Positions 30,522-41,098 of a stretch of DNA of 64,000 bases are shown in pieces. The DNA is from Tretioscincus oriximinensis (taxonomy: Eukaryota > Chordata > Lepidosauria > Squamata > Gymnophthalmidae): assembly GCA_022410635.1 (NCBI GenBank), contig JAJVDF010000002.1, positions 6,484,950 through 6,548,949 of the forward strand, given 5' to 3'. The stretch's first letter is position 1; each line of letters opens with the position of its first letter. The translations under genes and the position numbers were made by a program. The notes beneath the pieces are model-generated. The model had not been told where the DNA came from and searched no databases. It saw only the letters and a program-made list of their open reading frames with translations.

Positions 30522-31897
30522 TCTANTGGTACTATGCCTGATCTTAAGGAAATATTAAATATTTTGGTTAGAAGTTCAGCAATTTCACATTTGAGTTCTT
30601 TAAGAATTCTTGGGTGAATGCCGTCTGGCCCTGGGGATTTATAAATGTTTAGCTTATTATGNCTAGCAAGGACCTCCTCCNTTGTTATCTCTACCCAGTT
30701 TAATTCCTCTGGTGTTCTTTCTGAGAAAACTAAATCTGTTGCAGGTAAATTCCCTCTGTCTTCTTCAGTGAAAACTGAAGCAAAAAATTCATTTAACCTC
30801 TCTGCAGTCTCCATGTCCTCCTTGATTATGTCCTTTTGTCCATTGCTATCTACTGGTCCGACTGCTTTCCTGGTAGGATTCTTATTTCTGATATATTTGA
30901 AAAAGTCCTTCTTATTTCTTTTAATATTCTTTGCAATGTGCTCCCCAAAGCTTTTCTTCACATCCCTGACTACCACCTTGCATTTGGTTTGCCACAGTTT
31001 GTGCTTCTTTCTGTTCTCCTCACTAGGATAAGCCTTCCACTTTTTAAATGAGTTTCTCTTCATTCTAATTACTTCTTTTACTGCAGAAGTAAGCCATGCA
31101 GGTGTCTTCTTGGACTTGGCAGAACCCTTTCTTCTCTTGGGAATNCATTTTATTTGAGCTTCCAATATTGTATTTGCAAACAATTTCCACGCTTTTTGAA
31201 GGGACTGGACTTTTCCCACTTTCCCTTTTAATTTTTGTTTTACCAATTTCCTCATTTTGGGAAAATTTCCTCTGTGAAAGTTGAAGGTTTCTGTGTTAGA
31301 ACTGCTTGACAATTTTCTTTCCACATTCAGGTTGAAAGNTATCGTATTGTGGTCACTGTTTCCTATGGGATCAGTTACAGTCACATCTAGGACTAAATCG
31401 AGGATTCCCTTGCCCCTGGTTGGTTCTAAAACCACCTGCTCTAGGAAGCAATCAGTTAGCATGTCTAAGAATTTTATTTCTTTTTCATGAGTTGAACAAG
31501 AGTTTGCCCAATCTATGTGTGGATAGTTGAAGTCTCCCATTATTACTATCCTTCCCTTTTTGGAAGCTTCAATGACCTCATGTTCCAAATGAGTATCGCC
31601 TTCAGGTGTTTGGTTACGAGGCCGGTAGCATACTCCCAATATTATTAGACTTGTTTTCTGACCTGATAATGTTATCCACAGTGCTTCTGTGTATGGGTCT
31701 GTTTTACCTGGAAATTCCAGTTCATAGGATTCAACCTCTTTTTTAACATACAAGGCTACACCACCACCAGGTCTCCCTTTCCTATCTTTTCTGTATAGTT
31801 TGTAACCTGGGATTACTGTATCCCATTGGTTTTCTGTCCACCAGGTTTCAGTTATGCCAATAATATTGACATTATTGTCATTCACTAAGCATTCCAA
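30512..31897 (-). pseudogene. CR1 ORF2 endonuclease and RT start
   Basis: 461-codon open frame beginning within the endonuclease (the true start is lost to 5' truncation). The catalytic GDFN...DW and SDH motifs are visible. It runs out at the one-base deletion just before the RT palm. Confidence 0.85.
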
Positions 31898-32029
31898 CTC
31901 CCCTATTTTTGCTTGGAGGCTGGTCTTTTAAGGCTAAGGCGAATAAACCCCGCAATCTAGATGTGATGGCAGTTTTCACTCATNTATACCTACCTGCAAA
32001 ATCCATGTGGAGCTGNTGAGATGAAGTAG

Positions 32030-32315
32030 TAGTAGTAGAAGAATAACTGGGTTTTTCTACCCTGCTTTTCTCACCCAAAGTTATTTTTCACCGGAAGGCT
32101 TGCATTCTAGCTTCCCCATCAGGCTGTGGTTATTTCCATTTATCTAGTCGCAGTCAGTTGCAATTTCTTGCAATTCTTGTTTTCAAATAGCTGGGTTGGA
32201 TAGAGCTACAGNCTAGTAGAAGGTGCTCACCCCTCCACACAGGGTCCAACACAGACACTTGAAACTGATCTCTCAGGTGAAAGACTGTCTTCTTAGCAAT
32301 TGCACCATTTCTGCC
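32030..32315 (-). repeat. tRNA-derived SINE
   Basis: Same body as at 54.0-54.3 kb: TTGCAATTTCTTGCAATTCT, AGCTGGGTTGGATAGAGC, GGTGCTCACCCCTCC. The - strand end reads GGGTAGAAAAACCC then TTCTTC. The tRNA head is near 32260-32315. Confidence 0.65.
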
Positions 32316-32885
32316 ATGTATGCCAACCAGCCAAGATACTGCAGTCCTGCTGGCTGGTGTCTTCTCATGGTGTCTGAATTCCTGCAATGGCGCAGCACAC
32401 ACCAGGCTTCACAATGGAAGAGCAGGAATTTTGTTCTGATTCCTGAAAGTATCAGCAATCACAAATTCTGGGGCAATGGAGCTTTTTCCCGGGTGGAAAA
32501 ACCTGTGTACATGTACCCTAAGAGTGCATTTGACTTAATTTTGTGGGGTTTTCTGAACAAAAAAATATAATGGGGAACAACACTTACTTGAATGAATGGG
32601 TTACTTTCTTGACAACTATAACCTGTGCAACTATAACCCCACTCATTTTTTCCTATGCTTAGGGCTTTTAATTATTCAGAATTTAACTCTCTCTCTCAAC
32701 TTTCAGATGTCTGCAGGCAAGAAACTCATTCTGCTAAAATCTCTGCTGGTTCAGTAGGAGACAACCAAGTATCTGCTGCAATTGTAAACTGCTTAGAATA
32801 TACACCAAGTATTATACAGATAATACAGATAAGAACAACATAGTTGTAGTGAGCAGCTTGGTTTATCACTTAACCTACCTGGCAG

Positions 32886-33020
32886 ATTTCAAAGAACTAG
32901 GCATGTTAGTCTGGGTCCAGAGGATCTAGCAAGGGATTCTCATAGTAGTTTAGAGACTAACAAGAAAAACGTAGGTGACACAAGCTTTTGCACACATGTT
33001 AACTTCTTCACATGCTATGC
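32886..33020 (-). mobile_element. Decayed Penelope end
   Basis: TTTCAAAGAACTAGGCATGT, TTAGTCTGGGTCCAG, TTAGAGACTAACAAG, CAAGCTTTTGCACACATG and ACTTCTTCACATGC follow the order of the intact ends but are diverged. Confidence 0.5.
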
Positions 33021-33234
33021 TAGTTGGTGCGGTATGCGATTCCCAAAGGGTTTTTCACTCACAATCCTTTTGGAATGATGTTTTCTTGTTTGCAGTTTTT
33101 AAGAATGGTAATATCTATCCGTACCTGGGCAAGAGTCCTGGAGAGGTTGGTGGATTTTGACTCCATTCAGCTAACTCTGGTGCTTTCCATAGCGCTAGGT
33201 TCAATGAAATAGTCTTTGAAATCTTCCAATGCTT

Positions 33235-33300
33235 TTTTTTTATTCTTCTGTTGGACCTTTGGTGAAGGGTGGGATATAAATTCTTAATAAATAAAAGTAA
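33235..33300 (+). mobile_element. L2-type 3' tail
   Basis: TTGGACCTTTGGTGAAGGGT, GGGATATAAATTCTTAATAA and AATAAAAG: an L2/SINE 3' tail. Confidence 0.55.
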
Positions 33301-33404
33301 ATGAAATGTTAGTCTGGGTCCAGAAAAATCTCACAAAGGGGTCTTGTAGCATTTTAAAGACAAGAAAAAAGTAGGCATCATGAGCTTTCATAGCCCATCT
33401 CCTT
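33300..33404 (-). mobile_element. Decayed Penelope end
   Basis: TGTTAGTCTGGGTCCAG, TCTTGTAGCATTTTAAAGAC and GGCATCATGAGCTTTCATAG, abutting a CR1 terminus. Confidence 0.45.
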
Positions 33405-33600
33405 TAGAACATAAGAATATAAGAACATAAGAGGAGCTCTGATGAGTTGGGCCAGAGCTCATCTAGCCCAGCATTCTGTCTCACACAGTGGCCCACCAAC
33501 TGCATCTGGTCAGTCTGAAACAGAAGAAGGCAAAATCTCCTGTTCTTGATTTCCTGCAAATGGGATTTCAGGAATATTGTCTGTTTCTTCTTTATATTCT
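33405..33600 (-). mobile_element. CR1 LINE 3' UTR fragment
   Basis: AGAACATAAGAATATAAG, GGGCCAGAGCTCATCTAGCC, AGCATTCTGTCTCACACAG: antisense CR1 3' terminus. Confidence 0.8.
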
Positions 33601-34149
33601 AGCTAGCATATTTTTTCATATGCTAGCTAGAATATAAAGAAGAAGCAGGCAGTATTGTTTTGGAACAGGTTTGTTTTGAAAGCTCATGTTCCTGTCTTCT
33701 CTTTTTGTCAGTTTCTAAAATGCTACAAGACTCCCTTGCCAAATCTATTTGGCAGAGTAGATAGCAGACAACTGCATAAAAATCCAAATTTAGGTTATTT
33801 CTGCCCTTTCTCCACTAGTTTTGTATTCCGCCCTTTATCTGGAGATCCCAGACAGATGACGGCAAAAAAAAATATTTTTTAAAAAATATGGAATATTCTG
33901 AAAATGTATTTAAAATGAAAGGTCTGTTCATGGCATTTTACCTTTGAGAGCTTAACCTTTCATCTTTTGCTGATTTCTCCCCCTAGCTGAACACCGTACT
34001 CTGCTACCGTTTTGAATTTATAGTAATTCACTATCACTTCCTCTACAAATTGTACATGGCAGAAGATACTCACTTTGGCTCTGAAAGGTCATTCCTGCTT
34101 TTTGTTTGAAGTTAAGGGAAGGGAAAGGGAAGCTGCAGGGATGACTCAC

Positions 34150-34342
34150 TAGGCTGACCAGATGACCCCTTTTGGGGGGTGAAAACCCATTTTTTGGGGT
34201 GCCTCCTGTTTTTTTCTGAGGAAAATAAAAATGAAAAATGAAAAAAAAATCTCTTTTTGAAATAATTTCCTCAGAAAAAAACAGGGAGGCACCCCAAAAC
34301 CGGGTTTTCAGCCCCCACAAAAGGGGTAATCTGGTCAGCCTA
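34150..34342. mobile_element. Fold-back MITE, 193 bp, hAT-like ends
   Basis: Ends TAGGCTGACCAGAT and ATCTGGTCAGCCTA are perfect inverted repeats, and almost the whole element folds on itself (GAGGCACCCCAAAA against TTTTTTGGGGTGCCTC). The ends match those of the 52.8-kb MITE except one or two bases. The flanks (TGACTCAC, CCACTGAA) show no clear duplication. Confidence 0.7.
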
Positions 34343-34764
34343 CCACTGAATCTGCTCACAATAGGCAGCACTTGGGTCTTACTGGATCGGTGGCGTTTAG
34401 CCAGAAAGGCCGATTTAATGAGGTGAAAAAACAAATGAAAACAATGCTAGAGGAACCTCTTTCCTCTTCTCACTATATTTAACAACTAGTTCTAAACTAC
34501 TATGTACGGTATTTATTAGAATTTATTGAAGAAACAAGGCGTTGATTTTCAGATAGTATTCATGAATGTCAGGAGTAGGAAAAGGATACACTGATAACTT
34601 TCTGACACTGACTTTTATTCAGACCTGTCTTTGCACTGGCTTCTTAATGCATTTTATGGAACTAATTATTCCACACTGTCTGCCTAGGAATAGTGGCAAT
34701 ACACAATACAATGGCAATAACAGCTCCCCGAGACTCACCAATTTATTGAAGAGTGAGAAGAAGA

Positions 34765-34990
34765 ACGACTACTAGATTTTCAGATTGTGCTTTTTCACCT
34801 GAAGGGACACAAAGCGGCTTACAAGTTCATTTTTTGCCANGGCTGTAATAGTCCCCATTTATCCAATCACAGTTTCTTGCTTTCAACTATCTGGGTTGGT
34901 TACAGCCAAGGCCACATCCGACACAAAGCTTCGATCTTGATAGTTCTGCTGAAACAACAAGGCTCTTAACTGCTGTACCACTGTCCCGGA
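34765..34990 (-). repeat. tRNA-derived SINE, diverged
   Basis: GAAGGGACACAAAGCGGCTTAC, CCATTTATCCAATCACAG and TATCTGGGTTGGTTACAGCC parallel the SINE bodies at 23.1 and 54.1 kb. It ends in a tRNA-like head TTAACTGCTGTACCACTG. Confidence 0.6.
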
Positions 34991-35385
34991 TTAATCTGTA
35001 CTACATGTGTAGAAACGCTGGCTAATGTTTATTAGCAGCCACATATTTACATGCAGGATAGATCTTGCCAGTGTGAAGAGGAAATGATGTTACACATCCG
35101 GGGTCTAGAGTGCCCTTTCAGGGGCTTTTCCAGGTACAGCCTTTGTGTAAAGGAGTAAATGTCAGTATTTCAGCAATCAGACAGCTCTTGAATTCAGAGG
35201 CAAATGCTGAATTTGCAGCTGCCGTTCACAATCAGTGCTGTATAGAACTGGTCGCGTGCAACATTGGTTTAGTGTTTGCATAGCAGCACACATTCCACTT
35301 CTAATGCAGATCTAGCTGCTGAATACAAATGTAACTGCAATTAATATGCTGTAACTAATGTGTTCTAAGGCATGTACATGCAAGA
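34991..35385. other. Intergenic, unclassified
   Basis: No gene or named repeat recognised. Confidence 0.4.
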
Positions 35386-35640
35386 AGATCCTGGTGTTAG
35401 TGGTTAGATGTCAGACTCTTGTCTAAAAGTCTCCTGNTTTGATTCTGCTCTCCTCCATGAAGTCAGCTGTGTAACCTTGGATTATTCACAGTNCATCGGA
35501 GCTCTCTCGGCCCCACCTACTTCACAAAGTATCTGCTGTGAAGAGAACAACAAAAAGGTTAGGTAAGCCACTTTGATTCCCTTTTGGTAGAGAAAAGCAG
35601 TGTATTAAAACCAATTCTTCTCATCATCTTCTAAAAAAAG
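35386..35640 (+). repeat. tRNA-derived SINE, second family, + strand
   Basis: Head TGGTGTTAGTGGTTAGATGT (A-box-like) and TTTGATTCTGCTCTCCTCC (B-box-like), body GTAACCTTGGATTATTCACAG and CCCCACCTACTTCACAAAG, tail AGGTAAGCCACTTTGATTCC ending in TTCTTCTCATC. Same family as 54.4-54.7 kb in the opposite sense. Confidence 0.65.
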
Positions 35641-36169
35641 CCTCATGTGAATGGCAGGCCCCTTATCTAAGATATAATGCAGAATAAGTCCCATGCAGAT
35701 AGGATCTTAGAAAGGAAATTCCGCTTTTGAAACTACTTTCTTTTTTTTAGAAGCCAAATTAGTATGAGTCTCACTTCTCATTTTCAGATATAGAGCATTC
35801 TAGATGAATTGGTAGGGGTTGTTGCTCATGGATGACTCACTCTGGTATTGCAGTCAGAATGATATTTTGCTCACATCCCTAAAATTCTTCAGAAAGCTTT
35901 TTATGTGAAAGTAAAATACATCACAGCTTTGCCTTTAGCAAATTTTACTTAGTTTCTACTGAAAATTGAAGCTTCTTGCTTTGGGGGCAAATATATATAT
36001 ATTTGAGGATGTGTCTTTATTAAATCCATCCATCAATCCATCCTTCCTTCCCTACCAGTTGGCTACTACACGAGACATCATAATAGACTACATGAATTGT
36101 GGCCCAAACAATTAGTCAGTTAGTCATTTTAATCACACACACACCTACACACACAATACTTTTTTCAAC

Positions 36170-36265
36170 CCACAGGAAATCATAGCAGCTTACATAACTT
36201 TCTGTTCTTCTCTTCACAATAGATATTATGAAGTAGGTGGTGCTTAGAGAGATCCAAAGAACTCT
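36170..36265 (-). repeat. SINE 3' part
   Basis: AAATCATAGCAGCTTACATA, TCTTCTCTTCACAATAG and GAAGTAGGTGGTGCTTAGAG match the 54.4-kb SINE body. Confidence 0.55.
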
Positions 36266-36639
36266 TTATAATAAAATAAACCAAAAGCAAAACAGCACCA
36301 GAGACAAATTTTACTCATATGTACCTGATGGAGGGATGCTTCATAGCAACCAATAGGGATGGTCCATACTAAGTGCCAGCCAGTGCAGCTATCCTGTACT
36401 ATAATGCCCAAATGAGCCGGCAGACCGTGATGTCCTTTTGCGTACAGTCCCCAGTCCGTTTGCGCAATTGTGGTAGGAGGCCGATAGTCTGATCCCAAGC
36501 AGGGGCCTCAAGTCTCTGCTGGAACCCCATAGTGACTCCAGAAGGAGAGGCCCCCATCACTTCCGGTAGCCATGATGATGCGGNCCCTCTCTTTGTCTAT
36601 TCCTAGAGCAGATGGCCACTCTAGGAATAGTCAAACCTT

Positions 36640-36765
36640 TTCTGCTTCTGAGGGGAGGAGGGAAAAGAAGGGACCAGGTAAACAACAGTAAGACAAAAGG
36701 TAGGGAGGAGGGAGAGAGAAAGAGGAAGAAGTGGAAGAAGAGAGGAGGAGGAAGAATTAATTCTA
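36640..36765. repeat. Purine-rich (GA) tract
   Basis: About 120 bases almost purely of G and A on the + strand, interrupted by few pyrimidines. Low-complexity; open frames over it are spurious. Confidence 0.8.
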
Positions 36766-37084
36766 CTGCCTTAGGGAGAATGCTAGAGCCTACTGTGTCC
36801 CTAGGGCAGTGGGGTTAATTTCACTAGTAATTCTTATAAATGCCTAGAGGAAGGCTCAGCAGAAGCTGATGGTAAGATGTGACAAAGGCATGAACTGTCT
36901 TATGTTTTTACCTCTAAAAATTTGGGTCCTTTCTGCACTAGATTCTACTCTAGATTATACCTCAGAAGAATAGCAACCTGCCACCAGCATCCTAGCGCAA
37001 ATTATAGCAAACTAAGTGCTACTACATTTCCTGGAATGGCTGGGGTACTCCTGGATATGGGAGTGTGGTAACTCTTCCAGGAAA

Positions 37085-37215
37085 CTCAGGATTAAATCCC
37101 AGATTCCTGTACAATGCATTGCAGCAGTCCAATCTGGAAGTTATTAGAGCATGGATAATTGTGCTAGATGATCTCTTCCATAAAAGGGACCATGGCTGAC
37201 AGATCAGATGCAGCT
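37085..37215 (-). mobile_element. L2-clade LINE fragment
   Basis: The - strand reads HALITSRLDCCNALY, the signature L2 RT block, followed by degenerate text. Confidence 0.75.
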
Positions 37216-37349
37216 GAAGGATTGTGCACCTAGCAGGCACCTATTCCAATATGTATCCTAAGGCTCGGTGCATAAAAAATTCTTTAACATATTTCTCACC
37301 CTGTGTTTAACAGGGTAACCATAGTATGCTATGTTTGATTGTATTCTCT

Positions 37350-37705
37350 AAGGGTCCATCCTTACTCACAATATTTAGTGCGGTGGAAGCAACATCATCT
37401 TCAATCTGCCCCAAGAGGTGACAGATTTTTATAATCCCCCAAAAACACCTTGGTGGAGACATTCAACAATTTGAATGTGGAAAATCTCATGAGAGTTTGA
37501 AGCTCCATGTAAAAGTTAATTGGCTCTTAACTCGCAGAGAATGCTGGGAATTATTGTGAGATAAGCACAGTAATGTCTTATGGGGCTTGTCATGAGCCAA
37601 GATTGCTAGGCAATGTGTTGGCGCAGCGTGAAATCTTGAGGTAGGTGAGGTGTGATCTTATTTTAAAAGAAATAGCAAGGCAAACCATGAAATAGGGAAG
37701 GCCCC
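37350..37705 (+). repeat. Unclassified interspersed repeat, copy A
   Basis: Shares an ordered set of segments with 56.1, 57.9 and 61.8 kb: GGAAGCAACATCATCTTCAA, CAGAGAATGCTGGGAATT, CTTATGGGGCTTGTCATG, GGCAATGTGTTGG and TTTTAAAAGAAATAG. Possible short terminal inverted repeats are AGGGTCCATCC and the complement of GGGAAGGCCC. Confidence 0.65.
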
Positions 37706-39015
37706 AATTTTCTTCTAAACCGCAGAAATCTCTAGTGCATAAATCCAGTAAAGAGACGAATGTAGATACATTTCTTCATTTGAAGCAGTGGATTTTGCTA
37801 AGAGTAAATCAACACAGGTTTATCATTTTGACAGTAACTCTTGCACTAATGNACTGCGGCTGCAGCATGGATATGCTTTTTGCATCTGAGTTGAACTCAT
37901 GACTAATACAAACATTTCACCTCAGTATTAATTCAATAACAATAGGCATAGTTTGAAAAGAGGTCTTGTGTGTATTACTAGGGAGTCTATCTGACGCTGA
38001 TGATGCTACAAACATTCCTGCACCAAGTAATTTTTCAGGTTTGTAGACATTTGTATGAAAACAGCCTGTCGGATTGAGATATTTTATTTTTTGCTTTCCT
38101 AAAAATGAAACATTCATAGTACAACATATTTCATATAAAAGGATTCATATTAATTAAGGATAAATCAAATGATGTATAGGGAGAAACAGAAATATTCAGC
38201 AGAAGGAAAAAGGCAAATTATAGGCAAATTACATCGGTATATCAAGAACCAAAAGAGAAATTATTTNATATAAGGAGTATGAGTATAGATATAACTAGGG
38301 AAGATATAAGAAATCAAGAGAATAAAAGAAACAAAAATAANTGTGTGAAGGAGACAAGAAGGAAGATACTTCATAAATGGTAAAGGACCCCAGCATTATG
38401 CTGAAATGAATCAAAAGCAAGTTACTGTGTTCTGGCAATGAATATCTACAATAAATGCATGATTGAGAAAAATACATTGTGATGTAAAAGAACAGAAGCT
38501 CTCCTGATTGGCCTTATGGAATGCATATCCTGTAGCATATGGGACTGAAAGTGAGGAATTGCTGTTGTTGTTGGGTACACAGAATTATGATCTACTTCTG
38601 GTTGATTGCATGGCACTTTCATGGGCACTCTATGTAGGGTTTTTTTGGCAGAGATACTAAAGAAATTTGTCATTGTCTATTTCCAGTGACAGTTTGGGAA
38701 TCATGAACTGAAATCCAAATATTCAACTCTCTTCCCCCTTAGAAGGTCTGATGTACAAATAAAGTCTGTTTCCATAACAACTGTTGAGCTTTTCACAAAT
38801 GCACAAATGCTCCCCTCCCCAATCATTCAATCTGTCTAGCATTGCACTGGCTGAACGATAACTTTCCAGGCATTGCTGAATGCATTTCATTATATGCTGC
38901 CATTATTCAAAATGTCCAACAGATCATGGATGTTACTGCCTAGAAGTACTTGGAGAAACATTGTTTGACCTTTTAAGAGAAATCCATGATCTGGTATCTT
39001 CCAGAATAGATTATT
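37706..39015. other. Intergenic, unclassified
   Basis: AT-rich; no gene, LINE or SINE recognised. Confidence 0.4.
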
Positions 39016-39019
39016 ATAA

Positions 39020-39247
39020 AATGGNGATTCTCTTGAACACAACTTGGAAGTTGCAGCTAGATTGGAATGGGTCACCAGACATTCATCATATTAGTCTTAA
39101 GAAAGCTGCACTGGGTGTCATTTCATTACTAAATTGAAAGTGCTGAACTTAACTTGTAAGACTTTGGATGACTTGGTCCTCCTCATATCTAGATGAACAC
39201 GTTCTCCCATATTGCCATGCTGTTGTTTTAAGACATGCAGGAGATGA
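39020..39247 (+). mobile_element. L2-clade LINE fragment, left of MITE
   Basis: Degraded L2 ORF2 end (AAAGCTGCACTGGGTGTC is the HWLPV-type region). It continues at 39880-40020 after the inserted MITE with CCTTCTCAGTGGTGGCCCC and TGTGGAATGGTCTCC. Confidence 0.65.
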
Positions 39248-39879
39248 CTCAACTATAGGGTTGCCATACGTCCCGGTAAACCGGGACAAACCCGGTTTTG
39301 GGGACTAAAATATAGTCCCCTCCGGGTTTTAAGGTAAAATCCNGGCTTTTTACATTCCCCGANGCAGCATCAGGGAATGTAAAAAGGCGGGATTTTAAAG
39401 GAAAAGCAGCCGTCAGAGCTGACGGCTGCAGCGCGCGCAATGCTTTCCGGGGTCCTGGGAGGACCCTCGGAGCGCGCCGTAGCTGCTCCTTNGCTNGAGG
39501 CNGGGTTTCGCCCTGCTCTGAGGCAAGCGCGCCAGCCCCAGCGGAGCAAAAGCGCCTGGGTTTCTGACAGGAGAATAGCTCTGTTCTCCTGTCACAAACT
39601 CAAGTGTTTTTGCTCCGCTGGAGTTGGCGCGCTTGCCTCAGAGCAGGACGAAACCCAGCCTCTAGCAAAGGAGCAGCTGTGTGCGCACGCGCGTGCATGT
39701 GCACACGGACGCTTGTAGTGAGAGAAGAGAGGTTCTGCCAGTCTCTCTACAAGCGTCTGTGTGTGCGCATGCGCCCCCGCGCGCACGCCTGTTCATGTGT
39801 GCGCGCACGCGCGTGCACGCACCCACCCCACCCACGTCCCGGTTTGGGGATGCCAAGATATGGCAACCCTACTCAACTA
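39248..39879. mobile_element. hAT fold-back MITE, copy 1 (616 bp) with 8-bp TSD
   Basis: Element 39256-39871 has perfect 13-base terminal inverted repeats (TAGGGTTGCCATA / TATGGCAACCCTA) and identical flanks CTCAACTA at 39248-39255 and 39872-39879. An 8-bp duplication and these ends indicate the hAT superfamily. Inside are a hairpin at about 39335-39398, a roughly 197-base near-palindrome (39481-39677) centred on ACAGGAGAATAGCTCTGTTC, and alternating GC/GT tracts to 39830. GC- and CpG-rich with no transposase; the open frames over it are not genes. Confidence 0.93.
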
Positions 39880-40020
39880 TCTTAAGGGATAGGTCCTTCT
39901 CAGTGGTGGCCCCAAACTGTGGAATGGTCTCCTCCATTAGAATGTCAAACACCTTAAGTTAACACCTACAGAAAATCAATAAAAACATATTTGTTTACCC
40001 TGACTTGGACATGAATTGTT
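39880..40020 (+). mobile_element. L2-clade LINE fragment, right of MITE
   Basis: Continuation of the split L2 copy: GTGGCCCCAAACTGTGGAAT, GTCTCCTCCATTAG, then the end of the coding region. Confidence 0.65.
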
Positions 40021-41098
40021 TCCAGGATGTAGATGTTAAATGTATATCTAATGTGGATGATGGATCAAACCTAAAAAGCTGCAAAATAGACAAAAATGAT
40101 GTTTCTTTTTATATCCCCAGAGCAAAAGAAAGGTAGGACTTTTCCAACAACCATTGGGAAAGCTTTGGGAAATACAAACATCATCCAGAACAGTGCTGAT
40201 CATTAATATTTTATTCATAACCATCACTCATGGCATCTTTAATTTTTTTTCACACTTTCTTCTTAAAATATGTGTCAAAAGAACATAATTAACATTTGAT
40301 TAAATGCTTTTCTGAAGCAGCATCCTTGTCCATCTACATTCTTTCAAACTTTAAGGCTATTGATTCTGATCAATCAAATACTGATCGTGATATCCTCTAG
40401 AGCACAACTGCATGAATTATTTTCCTTCATTATTCTTCATTCTACCCNTCTCTGGAACATGAATCTGGAAACTTTTATATATATAAAAGACTGCTAAATA
40501 TTCTTTAACTATCTTATTTAATAATAATTATATATCTAGTGATTTAAACTACTGTGCTGTAATATTTCTACTATTTCAAAGGTTTCTTATAGTCATATTT
40601 TCAGAAGTAGGAGAAAGACAGAGTTGAGTGTCTGTATCCAGACCTTCCTTCCACACTGAACAGGGTTTGAGGATACCAAAATTATTTTCTAATCTTTAAC
40701 AGTTCAGGGCAATTTAAAAACCATATAGATGCTAAACCATCATTTCACCTACAACTATATCCAGCAGTTTTGCTATTGTTTAGTATTCGTACTGCAAAAC
40801 AAACAAACTAACAAACATAAAAACTCTAGCACCAAGATAAAACTTCAAAAGGATACACTGAAATTGCTCCTTAAATAATGAGAAAAATGCAGGTTCTGAT
40901 CTTAAGATATCCATAAACAGAGCCATGGAAGGAACATGCCAACAGGATAGTCTTCCTTCTTTACAACTAATGTCACTGTCCTCAAAATTTTCATCAATAA
41001 TGGATTAACCAGTTTTAACCAACAAACTGGGGTCATCCCATATATTTTTCTGTATGTTGCTACATCATTACTTTGCTTTTTTATCTAAATAAATGGTA
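40021..41098. other. Intergenic / BDKRB2 3' flank
   Basis: Downstream of BDKRB2 on the - strand; it probably contains its 3' UTR. AT-rich with several reverse-strand AATAAA-like sites, for example TTTATT near 41085 and 40210. No repeat recognised. Confidence 0.4.

Larger units (their letters stand above)
28983..31925 (-). mobile_element. CR1 LINE, 2.9 kb, endonuclease plus reverse transcriptase
   Basis: 5'-truncated CR1 non-LTR retrotransposon. On the - strand it has an apurinic endonuclease domain (IIGITETWW, RPGGGVALYVKKEVE, IVIMGDFNYPHIDW, SDHNT), a reverse transcriptase ([52 protein letters not shown]) and the C-terminal block [15 protein letters not shown]...LRRLRGDLIEVYK-like, then a 3' UTR ending in repeated TTCTTATG-type text at 28983. 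Defects: a one-base loss near 30514 shifts frame, a stop lies near 30157, and FADD is FADG. CR1 elements are typical of reptiles and birds. Confidence 0.93.

Noticed and set aside
29358..31897. Long - strand frames as a reptile gene
   Set aside because: Endonuclease and RT motifs in CR1 order with stops and a frameshift; it is a LINE.
39440..39885. Several 90-codon frames, Ala/Arg/Cys-rich
   Set aside because: They lie wholly within the GC-rich hAT MITE and are repeated in copy 2 in several frames; composition artefact.
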